Shown: positions 52,292 through 61,048 of the stretch, piece by piece
Numbering within the stretch: position 1 is the stretch's first letter
How the letters are laid out: the number at the start of each line of letters is the position of its first letter
NCBI RefSeq assembly: GCF_039537265.1
Contig: NZ_BAABAE010000003.1
Coordinates: 1,302,001 to 1,366,000, forward strand
DNA: 64,000 nt
Direction of reading: 5' to 3'
Source: Terrimesophilobacter bigeumensis
GTDB taxonomy: Bacteria; Actinomycetota; Actinomycetes; Actinomycetales; Microbacteriaceae
Program-made: the position numbers and the translations under genes
Notes under the pieces: model-generated
The model's input: the letters and a program-made list of their open reading frames with translations, nothing else
Told to the model about the DNA's origin: nothing
Database searches by the model: none

Positions 52292-54079
52292 CTACCCGAG
52301 TTCGGCCACGAGGAGGGCACCGATCGCCGTGACGGGAACCGAGGTCCGCTCGCCGGTGCGGCGATCCCACAGTTCGACGTTGCCGTCCGCGACCCCTTTG
52401 CCGACGATCACGATGACGGGCACACCGATGAGTTCGGCGTCGCCGAATTTCACGCCCGGCGACACCTTGAGGCGATCGTCGTAGAGCACGTCGATACCCT
52501 GTGTCTCGAGCTCGGCGACGAGGGCGTCGGCAGCCGTATAGACCTCGGGCTCTTTCGTCGCGGCGATGACGTGCACGTCGAAGGGGCTCACCTCGCGGGG
52601 CCAGACGAGACCCTTCTCGTCATTGTTGGCCTCGGCGATGACGGCGAGGATGCGCGTGACACCGATGCCATAGGACCCCATCGTGACGGTCACGAGCTTG
52701 CCGTTCTCATCGAGTACCTTGAGGCCGAGCGCTTCGGCGTACTTGCGTCCGAGCTGGAACACGTGGCCGATCTCCATCCCGCGCGCGAGCTCGACCGGTC
52801 CTGAGCCGTCTGGGGCCGGGTCGCCGGCTCGCACCTCGGCCGCCTCGATCACGCCGTCGGCCGTGAAGTCGCGCCCGGCGACGAGCCCGAACACGTGCTT
52901 CTCGTGCTCGTTCGCACCGGTGACCCACTGGGTTCCGTCGACGACGCGCGGGTCGACGAAGAACCGGATGCCGGTGGACGATGCAGGGCCGTCCTCCGGC
53001 GCGCCGAGCACGGGCCCGGATGCCGACCACGGCCCGATGTAGCCCTTGACCAGACCAGGATGCTTCGCGAAGTCGGCCTCGGTCGCCGCCTCGACCTCGG
53101 CCGGGGCGAAGGCGACCTCGACGCGTTTGAGGTCGACCTCGCGATCGCCGGGCAGGCCCACGACCACGAGCTCGCGCGTTCCGTCGAGGTGCCCGAGGGC
53201 GAGGACGACGTTCTTGAGGGTGTCGGCAGCAGTCCAGGGGCGATCCTCGCGCGGCACAGCGTTGTTGGCGAGATCGACGAGGGTCGCGATCGTCGGAGTG
53301 TTCGGCGAGTCGTGCACGACCGCGGGCGGCAGTCCTTCGATGGGGAGAGCATCCGGAACCGTCGTGCGATACGCCTCGACGTTGGCCGCATATCCTCCGG
53401 CCGAGCGCACGAAGGTGTCCTCGCCGATCAGCGTCGGGTGCAGGAACTCCTCGGAGCGGGAGCCGCCCATCGCCCCCGCGTCGGCCTTCACGATGACGTA
53501 GTCGAGGCCGAGCCGCTGGAAGATGCGCTCGTAGGCGTCGCGGTGCTTCTGGTAGGAGGCCTCGAGTCCGGCATCCGTGTAATCGAAGGAGTAGGAGTCC
53601 TTCATGCTGAACTCGCGGCCGCGCAGGAGTCCGGCGCGTGGCCTCGCCTCATCGCGGTACTTGTCCTGGATCTGGTAGGCGATGAGCGGCAGGTCCTTGT
53701 AGCTCGAGTACAGGTCCTTGACCATGAGGGTGAAGACCTCTTCGTGCGTCGGCGCGAGCAGGTAGTCGGCCTCCTTGCGGTCTTTGAGGCGGAAGATCCC
53801 GTCGCCGTACTCGGTCCAGCGCCCGGTCAGCTCGTAGGGCTCGCGCGGCAGGAGGGCGGGGAACAGGACCTCCTGCCCGCCGATGGCATCCATCTCCTCG
53901 CGGACGACCTGCTCGACCTTGCGGCGCACCTTGAGGCCGAGCGGCAGCCAGGAGAACACGCCCGGTGCCTGGCGCCGGATGTAGCCGGCCCTCACGAGCA
54001 GGCGGTGGCTGGCCACCTCGGCGTCGGAGGGGTCCTCGCGCAGGGTGCGGACAAAGAGCTGGGAGAGGCGTGTCGTCAC
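52292..54079 (-). CDS. proS: Prolyl-tRNA synthetase
   Basis: 595 aa, class II. Catalytic motif 1 region FSWLPLGLKVRRKVEQVVREEM, motif 2 YRDEARPRAGLLRGREFSMKDSYSFD, motif 3 MGSYGIGVTRILAVIAE, and an anticodon-binding C-terminus. The insertion (editing) domain between motifs 2 and 3 is present (about 225-410), the bacterial type. GTG 54079 (TTRLSQLF) follows TAGACT at 8 nt. The open frame continues far upstream but there it is the antisense of other genes. It is divergent from the Lrp gene, 87 bp apart. Confidence 0.93.
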   Translation of the reverse strand: MTTRLSQLFVRTLREDPSDAEVASHRLLVRAGYIRRQAPGVFSWLPLGLKVRRKVEQVVREEMDAIGGQEVLFPALLPREPYELTGRWTEYGDGIFRLKDRKEADYLLAPTHEEVFTLMVKDLYSSYKDLPLIAYQIQDKYRDEARPRAGLLRGREFSMKDSYSFDYTDAGLEASYQKHRDAYERIFQRLGLDYVIVKADAGAMGGSRSEEFLHPTLIGEDTFVRSAGGYAANVEAYRTTVPDALPIEGLPPAVVHDSPNTPTIATLVDLANNAVPREDRPWTAADTLKNVVLALGHLDGTRELVVVGLPGDREVDLKRVEVAFAPAEVEAATEADFAKHPGLVKGYIGPWSASGPVLGAPEDGPASSTGIRFFVDPRVVDGTQWVTGANEHEKHVFGLVAGRDFTADGVIEAAEVRAGDPAPDGSGPVELARGMEIGHVFQLGRKYAEALGLKVLDENGKLVTVTMGSYGIGVTRILAVIAEANNDEKGLVWPREVSPFDVHVIAATKEPEVYTAADALVAELETQGIDVLYDDRLKVSPGVKFGDAELIGVPVIVIVGKGVADGNVELWDRRTGERTSVPVTAIGALLVAELG

Positions 54080-54166
54080 AGCACCCGAGTCTACTGAAGC
54101 GCATCCCACCGACCGACCGGCGGCGGTACGCTGGGCACACGATCGAGCGAGCGAGGAGGGTTGCCG

Positions 54167-54706
54167 GTGCCCGACGGAGAGCTGCCCGAAGAGAAGCCGC
54201 CCGAGGAGAAGCCGCGCGGGAAGAAGCCGCGCGGGAAGAAGTACCGCATCGACGCGATCGATCGCCGCATCATCGCCGAGCTCGGCAGGGATGCCCGCCT
54301 CTCCATCCGCGCCCTCGCCGAACGGGTGCACATCTCCCGCACGGCCGCGCATACGCGCCTGGGCCGGCTGCTCGATCACCGGATCATCACCGGGTTCTCG
54401 GCGAACGTCGATCGGGAGGCGCTCGGCCTCGGGATCACCGCGATCGTCATCGTCAAGGTGGAGGCCGACTGGCCGACGGTCTCCGAGGCTCTCGCAGCCC
54501 TGCCGTTCGTGGAGAAGGCGCAGGCGCTGAGCGGCGACATCGACATCCTGCTCACGGTGAGCGCGCCGGACCACGATGCGCTCTCCGAGACGATCCTGCG
54601 TCGCATCCACAGCATGCCCGGCGTCGCCTCGACCCGCTCCTACATGATCCTCGAGGAGCGAGCCGGTACTGCGCCCGAACTGTCGACGGACGCCTGGCAG
54701 CTTTAG
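54167..54706 (+). CDS. Lrp/AsnC-family regulator (BkdR-like)
   Basis: 179 aa. A ~30-residue Glu/Pro/Lys-rich N-terminus (repeated EEKP, GKKPRGKK) precedes a standard Lrp helix-turn-helix (IDRRIIAELGRDARLSIRALAERVHISRTAAHTRLGRLLDHRIITGF) and a C-terminal RAM ligand domain. It sits directly upstream of a 2-oxo acid dehydrogenase operon, the arrangement of Streptomyces bkdR, and a 20-bp palindrome lies between. I chose GTG 54167 because AGGAGG is 7 nt upstream; TTG 54161 is too close to it. Confidence 0.85.
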   Translation: MPDGELPEEKPPEEKPRGKKPRGKKYRIDAIDRRIIAELGRDARLSIRALAERVHISRTAAHTRLGRLLDHRIITGFSANVDREALGLGITAIVIVKVEADWPTVSEALAALPFVEKAQALSGDIDILLTVSAPDHDALSETILRRIHSMPGVASTRSYMILEERAGTAPELSTDAWQL

Positions 54707-54714
54707 GCGTCGAT

Positions 54715-54734
54715 CGCGGGACATATGTCCCGCG
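54715..54734. promoter_or_regulatory. Perfect 20-bp palindrome before the dehydrogenase operon
   Basis: CGCGGGACATATGTCCCGCG is self-complementary over all 20 bp and starts 8 bp after the Lrp gene stop, 81 bp before the first dehydrogenase gene. It is the best candidate binding site for the adjacent Lrp-type regulator. Confidence 0.7.
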
Positions 54735-54814
54735 TGACGGGGCGCCGGATGCCAAGCGTGCCGATTCGCCGAAATGGGCTCCCGACCGGCATTTCCGGGG
54801 CGCACCATTGATGC

Positions 54815-55927
54815 ATGAGCCTCAATGTGGAGACCCCCGTGCCCGCGGTTCTTCCGGATGCCGAACCGCTTCGCCTCATCGACGACACCGGCCACGCCGT
54901 GCCCGCCAGGCGCCGTCGCGGCGTCGAGCTTCCCGACCTCGAGACCCTGAAGCTGCTGTACCGCCGCATGGTCGTCGCACGGCGCTGGGACACCCAGGTC
55001 TCTGCGCTCACCCGTCAGGGCCGCCTCGCGACCTACCCCTCCGCGCTCGGCCAGGAGGCCTGCGAGATGGGGACCGTCGTCGCCATGCGGGAGTCCGACT
55101 GGCTGTTTCCGACCTACCGCGACTCGATCGCGGTCATGACCCGGGGCGTGGCGCCCGGTCAGGTACTCGCGGGTTTCCGCGGCGACTGGCACTCGGGGTA
55201 CGACCCGAACGAGCACCGCACGTCGATCCAGTCGACCCCGCTCGCGACCCAGGCGCTGCACGCGGTCGGTCTCGCCACCGCGGCGAAGCTCAAGGGCGAC
55301 TCGATCGCCACCGTGACCTTCCTCGGCGACGGCGCGAGCAGCGAGGGCGACACCCACGAGGCGTTCAACTTCGCCGGGGTCTGGCAGGCGCCGACGGTCT
55401 TCGTCGTCCAGAACAACCAGTTCGCGATCAGCGTGCCGCTCTCGAAGCAGACGCGCGCCCGCACGCTCGCCGACCGCGCCGTCGGCTACGGCATCCCGGG
55501 CTTCTACGTCGACGGGAACGATGTCGCCGCGGTGTACGCGGTCGTCTCCGCGGCGCTCGAGCGCGCCAGGAACGGGGAGGGGCCGACGATCGTCGAGTGC
55601 CTCACCTACCGGATCGAGGCGCACACCAACTCGGATGACCCGAGCCGGTACCGCGGCACGGAGGATGTCGCCGTCTGGAAGGGCCGCGACCCGATCGAGC
55701 GTCTCGAGCGCTACCTCGTCTCGGAGGATGCCCTGGGCGACGCCGACCGCGAGGCCATCGCCGCTGAGGCGGAGGAGCTCGCCGCGGCCACCCGGGACGC
55801 CATGAACACCGAGGCCGTCGTCGACCCGCTCGAACTCTTCGAGCACGTCTACAACGAGCCGCGTGCCGCACTCCTGGAGCAGCGGGCGTTCCTCGAGGCC
55901 GAGCTCGCCTCGCACGGGGAGGCGTGA
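54815..55927 (+). CDS. 2-oxo acid dehydrogenase E1 alpha subunit
   Basis: 370 aa. Thiamine-diphosphate-dependent decarboxylase subunit of the pyruvate or branched-chain 2-oxo acid dehydrogenase complex. The ThDP motif is GDGASSEGDTHEAFNFAGVWQAPTVFVVQNN (GDG...NN); the phosphorylation-loop region YRIEAHTNSDDPSRYR is also typical. The N-terminus YRRMVVARRWDTQ and the two-subunit E1 fit the heterotetrameric type. Specificity (pyruvate versus branched-chain) cannot be settled from sequence; the Lrp neighbour favours branched-chain (bkdA). ATG 54815 follows CACCAT at 6 nt, a weak -10. Confidence 0.85.
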   Translation: MSLNVETPVPAVLPDAEPLRLIDDTGHAVPARRRRGVELPDLETLKLLYRRMVVARRWDTQVSALTRQGRLATYPSALGQEACEMGTVVAMRESDWLFPTYRDSIAVMTRGVAPGQVLAGFRGDWHSGYDPNEHRTSIQSTPLATQALHAVGLATAAKLKGDSIATVTFLGDGASSEGDTHEAFNFAGVWQAPTVFVVQNNQFAISVPLSKQTRARTLADRAVGYGIPGFYVDGNDVAAVYAVVSAALERARNGEGPTIVECLTYRIEAHTNSDDPSRYRGTEDVAVWKGRDPIERLERYLVSEDALGDADREAIAAEAEELAAATRDAMNTEAVVDPLELFEHVYNEPRAALLEQRAFLEAELASHGEA

Positions 55928-56940
55928 TGGCTGCCGCATCCGCCGCATCCGATACCGCTTCGGCGACCATGGCCGTCACGATGGCCGCCGCGCTGAACAC
56001 TGCGCTGCGCGACGCGATCGCCGAGGACCCGAGCGTCGTCGTCTACGGCGAGGATGTCGGACCGCTCGGCGGCGTCTTCCGCGTCACCGACGGGCTGCAG
56101 AAGCAGTTCGGAGAGAGCCGGGTCTGGGACTCGCCGCTGGCCGAATCCGGCATCGTCGGCACCGCGATCGGCATGGCGATGTACGGGATGCGACCCGTCG
56201 TCGAGATGCAGTTCGACGCGTTCAGCTACCCCGCCTTCGAACAGATCGTCTCCCACGTCGCGAAGATGCACAACCGCACGCGCGGAAGGGTGTCGCTGCC
56301 CATCGTCATCCGCATCCCCACCTCGGGCGGCATCGGCGGCGTCGAGCACCACTCCGACTCCTCGGAGGCCTACTGGACGCACACGCCCGGCCTGACCGTC
56401 GTGACCCCCTCGAACCCGGCGGATGCCTATTCGATGCTGCGCGAGGCCATCCGCTCCGACGACCCGGTGATCTTCCTCGAACCCAAGAGCCGGTACTGGT
56501 CGAAGGCGGAGGAGACCCTGCCCGTCACGACGGCCCCGATGAACCGCGCGGTGGTGGTACGCGAGGGAACCGACGTCACGCTCGTGGCCTACGGGCCGAC
56601 GGTCGCCACCGCCATGGAGACCGCAGAACTCGCCGCGGAGGAGGACCTCTCGATCGAGGTCGTCGACCTGCGCAGCCTCTCCCCCTTCGACGATGAGACG
56701 GTCGGCGCCTCGGTGCGGAAGACCCACCGCGCGGCCGTGCTGCACGAGGCCGCCCAGTTCGGCGGCTACGGTGCCGAGGTCGCGGCGCGGGTCACCGAGC
56801 GCGAGTTCTACCACCTTGCGGCGCCCATCCTGCGGATCACCGGTTTCGACATCCCCTTCCCGGCACCCAAGCTCGAGGAGTTCTACCTGCCGACGCCCGA
56901 ACGCATCCTGCACGCGCTCAGCACCTGGGAGTGGGAGTGA
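55927..56940 (+). CDS. 2-oxo acid dehydrogenase E1 beta subunit
   Basis: 337 aa. Pairs with the alpha subunit to form the E1 heterotetramer. Conserved segments: VVYGEDVGPLGGVFRVTDGLQKQFG, VWDSPLAESGIVGTAIGMAMYGMRPVVEMQFDAF, and EEDLSIEVVDLRSLSPFD. Start ATG 55927 shares one base with the preceding stop (TGATG). The same one-base coupling links it to E2, so all three are made in fixed proportion. Confidence 0.87.
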   Translation: MAAASAASDTASATMAVTMAAALNTALRDAIAEDPSVVVYGEDVGPLGGVFRVTDGLQKQFGESRVWDSPLAESGIVGTAIGMAMYGMRPVVEMQFDAFSYPAFEQIVSHVAKMHNRTRGRVSLPIVIRIPTSGGIGGVEHHSDSSEAYWTHTPGLTVVTPSNPADAYSMLREAIRSDDPVIFLEPKSRYWSKAEETLPVTTAPMNRAVVVREGTDVTLVAYGPTVATAMETAELAAEEDLSIEVVDLRSLSPFDDETVGASVRKTHRAAVLHEAAQFGGYGAEVAARVTEREFYHLAAPILRITGFDIPFPAPKLEEFYLPTPERILHALSTWEWE

Positions 56941-58466
56941 TGGCCGAGGCTGTGAAAAGCAGGCCGTTCATCCTCCCCGACCTCGGCGAAGGCCTCACCG
57001 AGGCGGAGATCGTCAACTGGCTCGTCGCCCCGGGCGACACGGTCGCGATCGACCAGCCGGTCGTCGAGGTCGAGTCGGCGAAGTCGATCGTCGAGCTGCC
57101 GAGCCCGTTCGCCGGCGTCGTCGAAACGCTGCATGCCGCCGTGGGCGCGACCGTGCACGCCGGGGAACCGCTGCTGACGATCGGCGGTGGGGCGGATGCC
57201 GGTGGGGCGGCGGCGGACGGCACGGATGCCGGCGCTGCAGGTGCGAAGGGTGCGGCTGCCGGTGGTGCCGGCCCCGATACCGTTCCCGGTACGGCGCTGC
57301 GCGGAGACCCCGCGGCGGCTGTCGCGAGCGCGTCCGCCGCGGAGGGCTCAGGGTCGGAGGGGTCTGGCGCCGTGCTCATCGGCTACGGGACGAGGGAGCG
57401 CACGCGCTCCACCCGCGCGGTGCCGGTCGGCCGGTTCGGCAAGAAGGCCGGCACCGTTGCGTCCTCGAATGTCGCCGCACCTCCAGCAGCTTCGGCCGCG
57501 GCTCCGCCGACGGGCATGGCGGCAACCGCGCCGAGCCCTTCTCCGCGTAAGCGCGTGGATGACGTGCCGCCGCCCTCAGGCCTCTCCCCCGTCGTCTCGC
57601 CCCTCGTGCGACGACTCGCTCGCGACCACGGTTTCGAGGCGCACAACCTCGCGGGGACAGGCCCGAATGGGCTCGTGCTGCGCGCGGATGTCGAGCAGCG
57701 CATCGCCGGCGCATCCGGAGTCTCAACCCCCCAGGGCGCTTCGACGACGCAGCCGGCCCCGATCGCCTCCGCCGATGGCGACCTCCGCATCCCGCTCACC
57801 GGCCTGCGCAAGGTCGTCGCCGATCGGATGAGCGCCTCGCGCCGCGAAGTACCGGAGGCTACGATCTGGCTCGACGTCGACGCGACGGCGCTTCTCGAGG
57901 CCAAGGAGCAGTTGCAGCGCTCGACCGGCGAGCGGTGGAGCATCAATGCGCTCATCGCCCGATTCGTGGTCGCGGGCCTCAAGCAGTGGCCGATCCTGAA
58001 CTCGAGCATCGACACCGTGGCTGGTGAGATCGTGCAGCACTCGCGGATCAACCTGGGACTCGCAGCGCAGACCGGGCGAGGACTCATGGTCCCCGTCGTG
58101 CACGACGCAGGATCGATGACGACGGCGGGACTGCGCGACGCAATTTCAGCGCTCGTGGAGACCGCGGCATCCGGGGCGTTTCCGAACGATCAGTTGCGCG
58201 GCGGAACGTTCACGCTCAACAACTACGGCGGGTTCGGTGTCGACGGGTCTGCGCCCATCATCAACCAGCCCGAGGTCGCGATGCTCGGGGTCGGCCGCAT
58301 CATGGACCGGCCGTGGGTCGTCGACGGGCAGCTCGCGGTGCGCAAGGTCGTGTTCCTGTCGATGGTGTTCGACCACCGGGTGTGCGACGGCGATGTGCCG
58401 TCGGAGTTCATCGGCTTCGTGGCGCGCTGCATCGAGAACCCGATCGCGTTGCTCGGGGAGCTGTAG
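56940..58466 (+). CDS. 2-oxo acid dehydrogenase E2 (dihydrolipoyl acyltransferase)
   Basis: 508 aa. Core of the complex, transferring acyl groups to CoA. One lipoyl domain (1-~80) with K48 in VESAKSI as the lipoylation site; an Ala/Gly-rich linker; an E3-binding domain VSPLVRRLARDHGFEAHNLAGTG; and the C-terminal catalytic domain with FDHRVCDGDVPSEF (catalytic His and Asp). No E3 gene follows, so lipoamide dehydrogenase must come from elsewhere. It ends exactly where the convergent pxpC begins, with no spacer. Confidence 0.87.
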   Translation: MAEAVKSRPFILPDLGEGLTEAEIVNWLVAPGDTVAIDQPVVEVESAKSIVELPSPFAGVVETLHAAVGATVHAGEPLLTIGGGADAGGAAADGTDAGAAGAKGAAAGGAGPDTVPGTALRGDPAAAVASASAAEGSGSEGSGAVLIGYGTRERTRSTRAVPVGRFGKKAGTVASSNVAAPPAASAAAPPTGMAATAPSPSPRKRVDDVPPPSGLSPVVSPLVRRLARDHGFEAHNLAGTGPNGLVLRADVEQRIAGASGVSTPQGASTTQPAPIASADGDLRIPLTGLRKVVADRMSASRREVPEATIWLDVDATALLEAKEQLQRSTGERWSINALIARFVVAGLKQWPILNSSIDTVAGEIVQHSRINLGLAAQTGRGLMVPVVHDAGSMTTAGLRDAISALVETAASGAFPNDQLRGGTFTLNNYGGFGVDGSAPIINQPEVAMLGVGRIMDRPWVVDGQLAVRKVVFLSMVFDHRVCDGDVPSEFIGFVARCIENPIALLGEL

Positions 58467-59354
58467 TCAGCGACCGGTCGCCAGCCGGAACCGGACGGGC
58501 TGGCCGGGCCGCAGTTGCGCGAGGGCGTCGAGCGAGGCATCCGTGACGACGGCGATGACCGGATAGCCGCCGGTGACCGGATGGTCGACCGCGAGGATCG
58601 TGGGCGCGCCATCCGGCGACACCTGGATGGCGCCCGGCAGCATGCCCTCACTCGGCAGTTCGCGCGCATCCGTTCTTTCGAGCGACGGCCCCTCGAGCCG
58701 GATGCCGGAGCGGTCCGAGCGCGGCGACACGCGCCAGCCGCCCCCATCATCGATCGCGCTGTCGAAGAGGGAGCTCCAGGCAGCATCCGTGAACCAGTCG
58801 GTGCGCGGGCCCGGCCGCAGTTCGAGGGTCACCGGCCCGAGCGGCGGAGCGGTCACCGGTACGAGATCGACCGGTGGCACAGGGTCGGCGGGCTCGGGGC
58901 CGACCGCGATCACCTGGCCGTCGGTGAGCGGTGCGGGGCCGAGCGCCGCAAGGGTGTCGCGCGATCGCGAGCCGAGCACGGGCGGCACATCGATCCCGCC
59001 GCGCACGGCGAGGTAGTACCGGATGCCGTGCTCGGCCGGGCCGAACGTCAGGAGCGCTCCCGGCGGCAACAGGGTCGCCCGGTGCGGGTCGACTGCTTCA
59101 CCGTCGATCGTCACGCTCCCCCACGCGCCGGTCACCGCGAACCAGGTGGCCGTGTCGGCTCGCAGAGATGTGCCACCGAGGAGGATCTCGAGCCCGGCGG
59201 CATCCGCGTGGTTGCCCACCAGCCGGTTGGCGAGGGCGAGCGCCGCGCGGTCCATCGCCCCGGCGGAACCCATTCCAAGGAATCCGAGGCCTGGCCGACC
59301 CCGGTCCTGCACCAGAGTGAGCGGTCCGGCCAGAATCACCGTGAGACGGGTCAC
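58467..59354 (-). CDS. pxpC: 5-oxoprolinase subunit PxpC
   Basis: 295 aa. Biotin-dependent-carboxyltransferase/KipA-like subunit; with PxpA and PxpB it hydrolyses 5-oxoproline (pyroglutamate) to glutamate using ATP. Recognisable by LTVILAGPLTLVQDRGRPGLGFLGMGSAGAMDRAALALANRLVGN at the N-terminus, the C-terminal GGYPVIAVVTDASLDALAQLRPGQPVRF, and position. Its ATG overlaps pxpB by 4 bp. Confidence 0.9.
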   Translation of the reverse strand: MTRLTVILAGPLTLVQDRGRPGLGFLGMGSAGAMDRAALALANRLVGNHADAAGLEILLGGTSLRADTATWFAVTGAWGSVTIDGEAVDPHRATLLPPGALLTFGPAEHGIRYYLAVRGGIDVPPVLGSRSRDTLAALGPAPLTDGQVIAVGPEPADPVPPVDLVPVTAPPLGPVTLELRPGPRTDWFTDAAWSSLFDSAIDDGGGWRVSPRSDRSGIRLEGPSLERTDARELPSEGMLPGAIQVSPDGAPTILAVDHPVTGGYPVIAVVTDASLDALAQLRPGQPVRFRLATGR

Positions 59355-59980
59355 GGCTCGACCACCTCGAAGCGCACGGTGGTGCCCGGCGCGATGAGTG
59401 CCGGATGCTCGCGGTCCGGGTCGAAGAGGGTGACCTCGGTCGTCGCGATGAGCTGCCAGCCGCCAGGTGACGAGCGCGGGTAGATGCCGGTGAATTCGCC
59501 GGCGAGGCCCACCGCGCCCGCCGGAACCGCCTCGCGCGATGTCGCGCGGCGCGGGACGTCGAGGCCGGCACGGCCTCCTGTCGACTCGGCGTCGACGAGG
59601 TACGCGAAGCCCGGGGCGAAGCCGATGAAGGCGCAGCGCCAGGCGGTTCCGCTGTGGCGGGAGACGAGTTCGTCGGTGCTGAGGCCGAGGATCTCTGCAG
59701 TCGAGGCGAGGTCCGGGCCGTCGTAGCGGACCGGGATGGTCACGATCGCGCCGGTCGCGGATGCCTTGGTGTCGAGGCGCGTCGACTCGAGCCAGTTTCG
59801 GGCGGCCGTGAGCGACATACGCCCGGGGTCGATGCGCACGAGAACGGTGCGCGCGGCCGGGACGAGTTCGATGACCCCCGGAGCACGCGCGGCCTCGAGC
59901 GCTCGGAACGCGCCCATCGCTTCATCGAGCGACTCGAACTCGGCGAGCAGAGCGCGGTCACCGAACGGTAGAACCTTCAC
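59351..59980 (-). CDS. pxpB: 5-oxoprolinase subunit PxpB
   Basis: 209 aa (KipI-like). Conserved N-terminus VKVLPFGDRALLAEF and PRSSPGGWQLIATT in the C-terminal carboxyltransferase-like domain; GFAPGFAYL is the usual mid motif. GTG 59980 overlaps the pxpA stop (GTGA). A longer open frame upstream is shadow sequence. Confidence 0.9.
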   Translation of the reverse strand: MKVLPFGDRALLAEFESLDEAMGAFRALEAARAPGVIELVPAARTVLVRIDPGRMSLTAARNWLESTRLDTKASATGAIVTIPVRYDGPDLASTAEILGLSTDELVSRHSGTAWRCAFIGFAPGFAYLVDAESTGGRAGLDVPRRATSREAVPAGAVGLAGEFTGIYPRSSPGGWQLIATTEVTLFDPDREHPALIAPGTTVRFEVVEP

Positions 59981-60741
59981 GCGAATGCCCTCAACTCGAC
60001 CTCCGCAGCCGTGAGGTGCTCGCGCACGGCCGCGGCCATGGCAAACGCCCCAGGCGTGTCGCCGTGGACGCACAGTGAGTCGAGTTCGACCCGGATCACC
60101 GTTCCGTCGATGGCCTCGACAGCGCCGTCAGCGACCATCCGAATCGCGCGGACAGCAACCGCAGCGGGGTCGGTCAGCACTGCGCCCGCGACGGCCCGCG
60201 GCACGAGCCTGCCGTCCGACAGGTACGCCCGGTCGACGAATGCTTCGCGGAAGAACTGCACGCCGTGACCGTCCGCTGCCGTGTGGATAGCGGTGCCGGC
60301 GAGGCCGAGCAGGGGCAGCCCGGCGTCGCGCGCGGCAAGCGCCACGGCATCCGCCTGCACCGGATCGACAGCGATGCGGTTGTAGAGGGCGCCGTGCGGC
60401 TTCAGGTAGCGGATGCGCACGTCGGCGCTGTCCCCCGCGCTGTCGGCGGCGTGCGTCAGCGCCTCCACCTGCTCGAGGATGTCGGCGATGAGGGTGGCGG
60501 CATCCACCTCCTGGTCACGGCGGCCGAACCCTTCGCGGTCGCGGTATGACGGATGCGCACCGAGGCTCACACCGTTGTCCGCAGCCGAACGAACACTCGC
60601 GAGCATGCTCTCTGCATTGCCAGCGTGGAATCCGCACGCGATGTTCGCGCTCGTGACGAGCCCGAACATTCGGACGTCGTCGCCTGCGTCAGCGGGGAGA
60701 TCCCACTCCCCCAGGTCGCTGTTCAGGTCGATGGCGGTCAC
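59977..60741 (-). CDS. pxpA: 5-oxoprolinase subunit PxpA
   Basis: 254 aa (LamB/YcsF family, TIM-barrel-like). N-terminus DLNSDLGEWD, then SANIACGFHAGNAESM and VSLGAHPSYRDREGFGRR, KPHGALYNRI: the family's metal-site blocks. First gene of the pxpA-B-C operon; its GTG lies 6 nt after TAGTCT. Together with pyroglutamyl peptidase (16.7 kb) it recycles pyroglutamate. Confidence 0.92.
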   Translation of the reverse strand: MTAIDLNSDLGEWDLPADAGDDVRMFGLVTSANIACGFHAGNAESMLASVRSAADNGVSLGAHPSYRDREGFGRRDQEVDAATLIADILEQVEALTHAADSAGDSADVRIRYLKPHGALYNRIAVDPVQADAVALAARDAGLPLLGLAGTAIHTAADGHGVQFFREAFVDRAYLSDGRLVPRAVAGAVLTDPAAVAVRAIRMVADGAVEAIDGTVIRVELDSLCVHGDTPGAFAMAAAVREHLTAAEVELRAFA

Positions 60742-60773
60742 ACCGGAAGACTAACCCGCGACCTGACGAGTAA

Positions 60774-61028
60774 CTACTTCCACCGGAAGTGCACGAACAC
60801 GCGACCGAAGTTCTTTGAATCCTTCTCGACGCGGTGGTACTGGGCTTTGATCTCGGGCTGGTCCAGAAAGCGCAGCACCCGCTTCTTCAATGCCCCAGAG
60901 CCCTTGCCAGGGATGATCTCGATAAGCGGAGCCTTCTGGGCGACGGCCTCCTCGATGATGTCGCGAAGCGCCCGATCGATGTCGACACCGCGGTTATAGA
61001 TGTCGTGCAGGTCGAGTGTGAGCTTCAC
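60774..61028 (-). CDS. Small Smr-domain protein
   Basis: 84 aa. A stand-alone Smr domain (as in the C-terminus of MutS2): LDLHDIYNRGVDIDRALRDIIEEAV with the LDLH motif, then IIPGKGSGALKKRVLRFL containing the GxGxGxL-type loop (GKGSGAL). Smr domains nick or cleave DNA or RNA structures. Start GTG 61028. No mutS2 is nearby. Confidence 0.83.
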   Translation of the reverse strand: MKLTLDLHDIYNRGVDIDRALRDIIEEAVAQKAPLIEIIPGKGSGALKKRVLRFLDQPEIKAQYHRVEKDSKNFGRVFVHFRWK

Positions 61029-61048
61029 GCACTCATCCTCTACCCGAA

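Noticed and set aside
52292..55948. A 1218-codon minus-strand open frame covering proS and continuing upstream
   Set aside because: Only the part up to the GTG at 54079 matches prolyl-tRNA synthetase. The rest is antisense to the Lrp gene and the E1 alpha gene and has arginine/aspartate-rich shadow composition.
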